The translations under genes were made by a program, and so were the position numbers. From UBA4582 sp047630175 (GTDB lineage: Bacteria > Pseudomonadota > Gammaproteobacteria > Pseudomonadales > Azotimanducaceae), in the NCBI GenBank assembly GCA_047630175.1, contig JBLHVI010000055.1:1-19656 (forward strand): DNA of 19,656 bases, written 5' to 3'. Positions 14,168-19,656 of the stretch are shown piece after piece. Positions within the stretch are counted from its first letter, which is position 1. Each line of letters begins with the position of its first letter. Under the pieces are notes generated by a model that was not told the DNA's origin, made no database searches, and was given only the letters and a program-made list of their open reading frames with translations.

Positions 14168-14854
14168 GTGTTTGAATTGGTCCAAGCAGGTGGTTGGTTA
14201 ATGTTTCCGATCATTCTCTGCTCAATTATCGCCGCGGCTATATGCATCGAACGTTTTTGGACCTTGCGGTCTGAACAGATCGTGCCGAAAAACCTACTTG
14301 CCCAAGTGTGGAATTCTATTCGAAACAATGAACTGGATAGTCGAAAATTGCGCGAACTAAAAGCGGGTTCGCCCATGGGTCAAATTCTTGCCGCCGGCAT
14401 CAGCAATCATCGCCGCGGCCGTGAGCAGATGAAAGAAAGTATTGAAGAAGTCGCCAATCATGTCGTGCACGAGTTAGAGCGTTATCTCAATGCCCTAGGC
14501 ACTATTGCGCTGATCACACCGCTGCTAGGGTTATTGGGTACGGTGATAGGTATGATCAAGGTCTTCTCGGCTATTCGGCTGGAAGGCACAGGCAATGCGG
14601 CTGTACTGGCTGGTGGTATTTCAGAAGCGCTTATTACGACTGCTGCGGGTTTAACTGTGGCGATTCCAAGCCTGTTTTTTTATCGTTTTTTGCAGCGTCG
14701 AGTCGACGAATTAGTGATCACCATGGAGCAAGAAGCGCTGAAGTTGGTTGAGGTACTCAATACTGATCGCAATGATACGCGTAGCGATGCGCGCAAAGAT
14801 GTGCGTAGCGAGAAGGCGCCACGTTCTGACCAGACCGCTGGCGTCGGTCGATAG
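14168..14854 (+). CDS. exbB: ExbB/TolQ/MotA-family proton-channel protein
   Basis: A 228-residue inner-membrane protein with three helices (about 7-27, 115-140 and 155-180). 'AGGWLMFPIILCSIIAAAICIER' is the first helix, and 'LITPLLGLLGTVIGMIKVF' and 'ISEALITTAAGLTVAIPSLFFYRFL' are the family's channel helices. With ExbD it converts the proton gradient into force on a partner such as a TonB-like protein. The same exbB-exbD pair stands before lpxK and kdsB in Pseudomonas and relatives. The C-terminal 30 residues are charged and contain three 12-base repeats (DTRS, DARK, DVRS). No TonB gene is here. The ComEC gene common upstream in relatives is absent; a sugar oxidase gene precedes it. Confidence 0.9.
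   Translation: MFELVQAGGWLMFPIILCSIIAAAICIERFWTLRSEQIVPKNLLAQVWNSIRNNELDSRKLRELKAGSPMGQILAAGISNHRRGREQMKESIEEVANHVVHELERYLNALGTIALITPLLGLLGTVIGMIKVFSAIRLEGTGNAAVLAGGISEALITTAAGLTVAIPSLFFYRFLQRRVDELVITMEQEALKLVEVLNTDRNDTRSDARKDVRSEKAPRSDQTAGVGR
14774..14809 (+). repeat. 12-bp tandem repeat in the exbB 3' end
   Basis: Three in-frame 12-base units, GATACGCGTAGC, GATGCGCGCAAA and GATGTGCGTAGC, encode DTRS-DARK-DVRS in the charged cytoplasmic tail. Another partial unit follows (GAGAAGGCG). The units have diverged, so the expansion is not recent. Confidence 0.6.
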
Positions 14855-14871
14855 TTGCCGGGAGATAAATC

Positions 14872-15294
14872 GTGAAATTTTCTCGTCGCACCAAACCTGA
14901 GGTTGATGTCAATCTAACGCCGCTGATTGATGTGGTGTTTTTGTTGCTGATTTTTTTTATGGTATCGACAACATTCACAAAAGATACTCAGCTAACGATC
15001 GACTTGCCTGAGGCCAGTGGTACGCAGTCTCCAACCGCGCAACAGCGAATCGAAATCACGGTGACGCGGGCCGGCGGCTACGCGATTAACCAAGTCACGT
15101 TGGTGAACAATACGTTAGAAACTTTAAAGTCGGCTATCGAAAAAGTCAGCGCTGGTGATACAACCTTGCCGCTTATTATTACAGCCGACTCGGCAACCTC
15201 ACATCAGGCGGTCGTTACGGCGATGGATGCTGCAGGCCAGTTGGGTTTTAGCAAGCTGAGCATTACGACAAAAAATGCCGCCCAGGATGACTGA
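14872..15294 (+). CDS. exbD: ExbD/TolR-family biopolymer transport protein
   Basis: A 140-residue protein with a short cytoplasmic N-terminus, one transmembrane helix (about 16-36) containing the proton-binding Asp in 'LTPLIDVVFLLLIFFMV', and a periplasmic domain of about 100 residues. Partner of the ExbB protein 17 bases upstream. The start is GTG, six bases after GGGAGA (14860-14865). The last bases overlap the start of the msbA-lpxK gene, so translation of the two is probably coupled. Confidence 0.92.
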   Translation: MKFSRRTKPEVDVNLTPLIDVVFLLLIFFMVSTTFTKDTQLTIDLPEASGTQSPTAQQRIEITVTRAGGYAINQVTLVNNTLETLKSAIEKVSAGDTTLPLIITADSATSHQAVVTAMDAAGQLGFSKLSITTKNAAQDD

Positions 15295-18271
15295 CGCCGC
15301 CAAGCCTGGGACGACAGACCTGCAGATTTACGGACGCCTATTGAAATATGTGCTGCCGTTATGGGCAGCTTTTGTCTGTAGTATTCTCGGCTTTGTTATG
15401 TATTCCGTCGCGAATGTTGGTTTTGCTCAGCTGATAGGCTATATCGTTGACTCGCTGCAGGGTAGTGATCCTCTGGTTGATTCAGCCATCGCAAATTCCC
15501 TGAAGGATCTGCTCGGTGGTTCTGGCTCTATCAACCGCACAGTGATTCCTTTGGCCATTATTGGCATCGTATTCTTTCGGGGGATAGGCACCTTCATAGG
15601 TAACTACTTCATCACTTACGTGGGCACAAGTTTAGTCCATACGCTGCGATGTGAGTTATTTGACCAGCTGTTGAGTTTGCCCAGTCGTTTTTACGACAAA
15701 AACAGTATGGGGCATTTGGTCGCCAAGGTGACTTTTCATGTAACTCAGGTTACCGGTGCTGCAACGGACGCTGTGCGCATTGTGATTCGCGAGGGATTTA
15801 CTCTCATGGGCTATGTGAGTTATTTGCTCTATCTCAACTGGCGGTTGACCTTGATTTTTATCGCCGTGGTACCGCTCATAGGCTTTTTGGCGAGCTACGC
15901 CGGTCGGCGTTTTCGCCGCATTAGTGAGCGTATTCAGGACTCTATGGGCGACGTGACACACGTGGCTTCGGAAGCGGTGCAGGGCTATCACGTGGTCCGG
16001 ATTTTTGGTGGCGCAGACTATGAGCGCAAACGGTTTGCGTCTGTCAGTGATGATAACCGTCGCCAGTCGATGAAGATGGTCGTCACTCAATCTATCGCCA
16101 CACCCACCGTACAGTTAGTCGTGTCGTTTGCGTTGGCTGGTTTAGTCTGGCTGGTACTAGACCCTGCGTTGCTAGCCGATATGAGTCCCGGTCAAGTGGT
16201 GGCTTTCATCACAACCGGTGGGTTGCTTGCCAAGCCCATTCGCCAACTCTCGGAAGTGAATGTTGTTATCCAGCGTGGCCTGGCGGCGGCGCAGGATATT
16301 TTTACCTTGTTCGACCAGCCCGTCGAACGTGACGAGGGCCATCTGCGTCTCGATAGAGTTAAGGGTAAAATTGAATTTCGTGATGTGTGCTTCGCGTATG
16401 ATGACGCGAGTAGTCCGGTTGCCAATAATGAGGACAATAACGATGCACCAAAGTTGGTGCTTGATGGCATCAGTTTTGTTGCTGAAGCAGGCGAGACCGT
16501 AGCGCTAGTTGGCCGATCGGGGAGTGGAAAGAGCACGCTTGCTAGTCTTATCCCGCGCTTTTATGCGCCCGTGAGTGGCGAAATACTGATTGATGATCAG
16601 CCGGTAGAGTCTGTAAATCTGGCCGATTTGCGTCAACAGATCGCTTTGGTGACGCAGGATGTTACGTTATTCAACGATACTGTGAGTAAGAATATTGCCT
16701 ATGGCAGTCTACAGGGTGCACCTGAAGAAGATATTCGTCGGGCTGCCCAACAGGCCTATGCGCTGGATTTTATTGAGCAGTTGGATCAAGGGCTTGAAAC
16801 CATTGTCGGCGACAACGGCGTATTGTTGTCCGGTGGACAGCGACAACGTTTGGCGATTGCTCGGGCATTTTTGAAAGATGCGCCAATTCTTATTCTTGAT
16901 GAAGCAACTTCTGCTTTGGACTCAGAGTCAGAACGTTACATTCAGGCAGCGTTAGAGGCAGTGGTGAAAGGGCGGACAACCATCGTGATTGCGCACCGCC
17001 TGTCAACGATTGAACAAGCTGACCGTATCCTAGTGATCGATAAAGGCAGAATCGTAGAGCAGGGCAACCATCAACAACTTCTTGCCGAGGGCGGTTTCTA
17101 TGCGAGCCTGCACGGCCATCCACTGAAAGTTGCGGAAGCGAAAAGTGAACCTACCTTCATGCGGGGAGGGGGCGCTGCAATACCAGCATCTCTGACACCG
17201 GTAGCATCGACGCTTGATCATGCAGGTACCGACGCGGATGGTCTAAGTCGTGAGTCACTGCTGCGCGCCTGGTATCGTGGTGCACCTTGGTTAAGTGTTT
17301 TGGTGCCGGCGGCCTGGTTATTTACGGGCTTGGCAGGTGTGCGCCGCAACCATATTATTGGCGATAGGAAACGACACTGGCAGGCACCGGTGCCGTTGAT
17401 TGTTGTTGGAAACATCGCGCTCGGTGGTACTGGGAAATCGCCATTGGTGCTGGCGATTGCCGACTATCTGCAACGGCAGGGGTTTACGCCGGGCATTGTC
17501 AGTCGCGGTTACGGTGGAGAAGCTAGCTATCCTTTTGATGTGAAGCTTCAGAGTGATCCGCTGCAATGTGGGGATGAAGCGTTAATGCTGGTCAGTCGCA
17601 GCGGTTGCCCTATGGTGGTTGACCCAAACCGGGTGGCAGCGGTTAAACATCTTTTAGCATTGCACACTTGCGATGTTGTTATCAGCGATGATGGTTTGCA
17701 GCATTACGCACTGGATCGGGATATTGAGATTGCGGTGGTCGATGGTCAGCGTGGACTTGGTAATGGACGGTGCCTGCCTGCGGGGCCGCTACGTGAGCCG
17801 CCGTCGCGCTTGCTTGAAGTTGATTTTGTTGTGGTAAATGGCCCTGAGAATCCGGTTTTACCTTGCGCCGCTACCGCCATGCAATTGGTACCTCAGCGCC
17901 TCGTACATTTGCAGAATGATGAAGTCGAGCCTCTTCAGACAACGCGCTTGGGTCATACCGTTCATGGGGTTGCGGGTATTGGTAATCCACAGCGATTTTT
18001 TACGACCTTACAGTCACTTGGCTATGAAGTGATTGAACACGCTTTTGCTGATCATCATAACTTTACGCTACCAGATCTAATGTTTGGCGATAGCCTGCCG
18101 GTGATTATGACAGAGAAGGACGCTGTGAAAGTGAGCTTATTAAACCCGGGTATATTACACCAACAGTTCTGGTATCTTCAGGTTGAGGCAAGTTTGCCTG
18201 ATACCTTCTGGTCTGACCTGATGGGTAAACTCACCAAGCAGCGAAGTGCTGACCCTACATTAAGTCCCTAG
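15287..18271 (+). CDS. msbA-lpxK: MsbA-LpxK fusion: lipid A flippase joined to tetraacyldisaccharide 4'-kinase
   Basis: One open frame of 994 codons. Residues 1 to about 613 are MsbA, the ABC exporter that flips lipid A-core across the inner membrane: six helices (about 20-310) with MsbA-like 'FYDKNSMGHLVAKVT', then the ATPase domain with Walker A 'GRSGSGKST' (409-417), signature 'LSGGQRQR' (514-521), Walker B D538/E539 and H570. Residues about 614-654 are a Pro/Ala/Gly linker. Residues 655-994 are a full-length LpxK, which phosphorylates lipid A disaccharide at the 4' position: a hydrophobic N-terminal membrane anchor (about 663-682), P-loop 'GGTGKS' (713-718) and 'DDGLQHY' (801-807). An Asn/Asp-rich insert of about 11 residues lies after the A-loop tyrosine, Y371. 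I use ATG 15287, overlapping the exbD stop; ATG 15275 is also in frame. Neither has a good ribosome binding site. The fusion is plain in the sequence unless a sequencing error removed a stop. Confidence 0.93.
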   Translation: MTDAAKPGTTDLQIYGRLLKYVLPLWAAFVCSILGFVMYSVANVGFAQLIGYIVDSLQGSDPLVDSAIANSLKDLLGGSGSINRTVIPLAIIGIVFFRGIGTFIGNYFITYVGTSLVHTLRCELFDQLLSLPSRFYDKNSMGHLVAKVTFHVTQVTGAATDAVRIVIREGFTLMGYVSYLLYLNWRLTLIFIAVVPLIGFLASYAGRRFRRISERIQDSMGDVTHVASEAVQGYHVVRIFGGADYERKRFASVSDDNRRQSMKMVVTQSIATPTVQLVVSFALAGLVWLVLDPALLADMSPGQVVAFITTGGLLAKPIRQLSEVNVVIQRGLAAAQDIFTLFDQPVERDEGHLRLDRVKGKIEFRDVCFAYDDASSPVANNEDNNDAPKLVLDGISFVAEAGETVALVGRSGSGKSTLASLIPRFYAPVSGEILIDDQPVESVNLADLRQQIALVTQDVTLFNDTVSKNIAYGSLQGAPEEDIRRAAQQAYALDFIEQLDQGLETIVGDNGVLLSGGQRQRLAIARAFLKDAPILILDEATSALDSESERYIQAALEAVVKGRTTIVIAHRLSTIEQADRILVIDKGRIVEQGNHQQLLAEGGFYASLHGHPLKVAEAKSEPTFMRGGGAAIPASLTPVASTLDHAGTDADGLSRESLLRAWYRGAPWLSVLVPAAWLFTGLAGVRRNHIIGDRKRHWQAPVPLIVVGNIALGGTGKSPLVLAIADYLQRQGFTPGIVSRGYGGEASYPFDVKLQSDPLQCGDEALMLVSRSGCPMVVDPNRVAAVKHLLALHTCDVVISDDGLQHYALDRDIEIAVVDGQRGLGNGRCLPAGPLREPPSRLLEVDFVVVNGPENPVLPCAATAMQLVPQRLVHLQNDEVEPLQTTRLGHTVHGVAGIGNPQRFFTTLQSLGYEVIEHAFADHHNFTLPDLMFGDSLPVIMTEKDAVKVSLLNPGILHQQFWYLQVEASLPDTFWSDLMGKLTKQRSADPTLSP

Positions 18272-18358
18272 CCTAGTGCCGGGCTCTAGCTTTAATTTAG
18301 CGCCTAGTAAAGTACGAGATAAAATACAGAATAGCGTAATGCCTAAAAGGAGAATGTC

Positions 18359-18550
18359 ATGGCAGTCGATGACAAGTTGTTGAGCATACTGGTTTGTCCC
18401 CTTTGTCACGGGGAATTGAAATATAATAGAGCGGCCGATGAATTAATCTGTTTTGTCGATGGCTTAGCATTTCCCATTCGAGATGATATTCCAGTTATGC
18501 TCGAGGAAGAGGCTCGGGCGCTGACTGCTGAGGAGAAGGTGGACCGCTAG
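18359..18550 (+). CDS. Trm112-family small zinc-type protein (YcaR/UPF0434)
   Basis: A 63-residue protein of the Trm112 family. 'LVCPLCHGEL' (about 11-20) supplies two cysteines and 'ELICFVDGLAFPIRDDIPVML' supplies a third with the family's hallmark 'FPIRDDIPVML'. The archetype is a zinc-binding activator of methyltransferases; the role of the bacterial short form is not known. AAAGGAG at 18346-18352 is six bases before the ATG. It sits between lpxK and kdsB, as ycaR does in E. coli and other gammaproteobacteria. Its stop codon directly abuts the kdsB ATG. Confidence 0.9.
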   Translation: MAVDDKLLSILVCPLCHGELKYNRAADELICFVDGLAFPIRDDIPVMLEEEARALTAEEKVDR

Positions 18551-19330
18551 ATGCATGAGTTCACAGTTATCATTCCTGCCCGGTTAGGCTCGCAACGATT
18601 GCCGGGTAAGGTACTGCTCGATATCGGCGGCAAGTGCATGGTCCAGCGGGTTTATGAGCAGGCATGCCGGAGCCGTGCGACGAAAGTCATCGTTGCTACA
18701 GATGACGAACGGGTGGCAGCAACGGTTGCTGGATTTGGTGGTCAGGTGTGTATGACAGCGGCAACGCATCCTTCAGGTACAGATCGGCTGCAGGAAGTTG
18801 CTTCAGTGATGGGGTTAGCGGCTGATAGTTTGATCGTCAATGTGCAGGGTGATGAACCCATGATTCCGCCAGCGGTAATTGACCAAGTGGCGGCCTGCTT
18901 AGCAAATCAGACGGTAGACATGGCAACGTTGTTTGAAGTCATTGATGATCCTGCCGACATCTTTGACCCTAATGTCGTTAAAGTTGTCACCAACGCCGAA
19001 GGCCGCGCGCTCTATTTTAGCCGTGCACCTATCCCGTGGGCACGAGATACGTTTACCACACTGAAAGATCTTCCTCTGACACTGCCCGCTGGAGCAGTAT
19101 ACAAACGCCACGTAGGTATTTATGGCTATCGCGTGTCGCTGTTACATCAGTTTGTCACTTGGCCGCCAGCGCCTTTGGAGCTAGTCGAAAAGTTAGAACA
19201 ATTACGGGTTCTCTCCCAGGGGACCCAGATACACATTGAGGCTGCCTGCGCCGCCATCCCCGCGGGTATCGATACCGATGAAGACTTACAGCGAGTTCGT
19301 CAGCTAGTAAGTCGCACAGCTGAATGTTAA
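18551..19330 (+). CDS. kdsB: 3-deoxy-manno-octulosonate cytidylyltransferase
   Basis: A 259-residue cytoplasmic enzyme that activates Kdo with CTP to CMP-Kdo, the donor for adding Kdo to lipid IVA, the product of LpxK. The nucleotide-binding start 'VIIPARLGSQRLPGKVL' (about 5-21), 'VQGDEPMIPP' (about 98-107), 'YFSRAPIPW' (about 155-164) and 'KRHVGIYGYR' (about 183-192) are family motifs. Length is about ten residues over E. coli KdsB. The ATG follows the Trm112 stop (TAGATG) with no gap, and a purine-rich AAGGTGGA lies at 18536-18543. The phosphatase and murB genes that follow in Pseudomonas are absent here; the operon probably ends at this gene, although I see no hairpin-plus-T terminator. 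Confidence 0.95.
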   Translation: MHEFTVIIPARLGSQRLPGKVLLDIGGKCMVQRVYEQACRSRATKVIVATDDERVAATVAGFGGQVCMTAATHPSGTDRLQEVASVMGLAADSLIVNVQGDEPMIPPAVIDQVAACLANQTVDMATLFEVIDDPADIFDPNVVKVVTNAEGRALYFSRAPIPWARDTFTTLKDLPLTLPAGAVYKRHVGIYGYRVSLLHQFVTWPPAPLELVEKLEQLRVLSQGTQIHIEAACAAIPAGIDTDEDLQRVRQLVSRTAEC

Positions 19331-19557
19331 AAACCGGTTCGATAATGTGTTCCGGGGCTCCGAAATTGTCAAAGCTCAATAAGAATGATGTTGGCATGAC
19401 TTAGAGCGGTTATTGCTTTCGCAGGGTTGGCTATGCTTAGAAAAATGCATCCACTCGGAATTATTTGCACACGCATGGGATACATCTCGTAGGCTCATCG
19501 GCTTGTTGAGAAGTCAATTTAGCAGTGTAAGGTGCAAGCGCAAAGTTAGGAGAGCCT
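19331..19557. other. Gap after kdsB
   Basis: 227 bases without a supportable gene. A possible promoter is TTGTTG (19503-19508), a 17-base spacer and TGTAAG (19526-19531), which would serve the gene starting at 19558; each hexamer matches the consensus at only four positions. A frame from TTG at 19413 is open here but has no ribosome binding site and no recognisable features. Confidence 0.3.
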
Positions 19558-19656
19558 GTGAAAACAAAGTTCTTTTCAATATTGCTAATGCTGCTAAGTG
19601 CCTCGCTTGTTCCTGCGGTAAATGCCTCGAAAAATATTCGATTTGAGCATCTAACA
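19558..19656 (+). CDS. Partial exported protein, possibly a regulator-propeller sensor
   Basis: The first 33 codons of a gene cut by the window edge. AGGAG at 19548-19552 is five bases before a GTG start. The product begins with a clear Sec signal: Lys at positions 2 and 4, a hydrophobic core of Phe, Ile and Leu to about residue 17, and a likely cleavage site after 'VNA' near residue 23. The mature part starts 'SKNIRFEHLT'. That form is common at the beginning of periplasmic two-component-regulator propeller domains ('FxHLTxxDGLS'), which front sensor kinases or diguanylate cyclases. That assignment rests on about eight residues and is tentative. Confidence 0.6.
   Translation, partial: MKTKFFSILLMLLSASLVPAVNASKNIRFEHLT

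Noticed and set aside
19413..19646. Frame of 77 codons after kdsB
   Set aside because: TTG start, no ribosome binding site, and it overlaps in another frame the gene at 19558, which has both a ribosome binding site and a signal peptide.

Overview
This window looks like chromosomal DNA of a gammaproteobacterium, probably a marine Gram-negative. The evidence is the proteobacterial order exbB-exbD-msbA-lpxK-Trm112-kdsB, GreB- and SlyD-type proteins, a ClpB the same length as that of E. coli, an RpoH-type heat-shock promoter and enterobacterial-type LexA boxes. GC content is moderate. No tRNA, rRNA, insertion sequence or CRISPR array is visible, and no intergenic stretch exceeds about 270 bases.

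Layout. (1) Positions 1-2329, minus strand: greB, hisC and a DUF2244 membrane protein; a 15-copy 9-bp tandem repeat lies between hisC and the DUF2244 gene. (2) 2330-5497, plus strand: clpB behind a sigma-32-like promoter, then a 103-codon gene of unknown function behind a near-consensus sigma-70 promoter carrying two LexA boxes. (3) 5494-6675, minus strand: a cation diffusion facilitator whose start codon lies in the last unit of a 17-bp triplicate that creates two chained six-codon mini-ORFs. (4) 6975-10562, plus strand: an L-2-hydroxyglutarate oxidase-like flavoprotein, pdxH, a slyD-type prolyl isomerase and a second, His-rich zinc transporter. (5) 10600-14069, plus strand: a D-threonine-aldolase-family enzyme, a MaoC-type dehydratase joined to it by an ATGA overlap, and a sugar-lactone-oxidase-like flavoenzyme. 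This may be a small catabolic cluster. (6) 14168-19330, plus strand: an envelope operon of exbB, exbD, a single gene encoding MsbA fused to LpxK, a Trm112-family protein and kdsB. (7) The window ends in the first codons of a secreted or membrane protein that may begin a regulator-propeller sensor.

The most remarkable item is the MsbA-LpxK fusion. It joins the lipid A 4'-kinase to the flippase that exports the finished lipid A-core, in one uninterrupted reading frame of about 994 codons. KdsB downstream makes the CMP-Kdo used by the step after LpxK, so lipid A synthesis and export appear tightly linked here. The second is the SOS-controlled gene after clpB, whose product I do not recognise. 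The third is a recurring pattern: short direct tandem duplications (units of 8, 9, 12, 13, 14 and 17 bp) sit at gene starts, gene ends or gene gaps throughout the window, as if gene boundaries here are remodelled by slippage.
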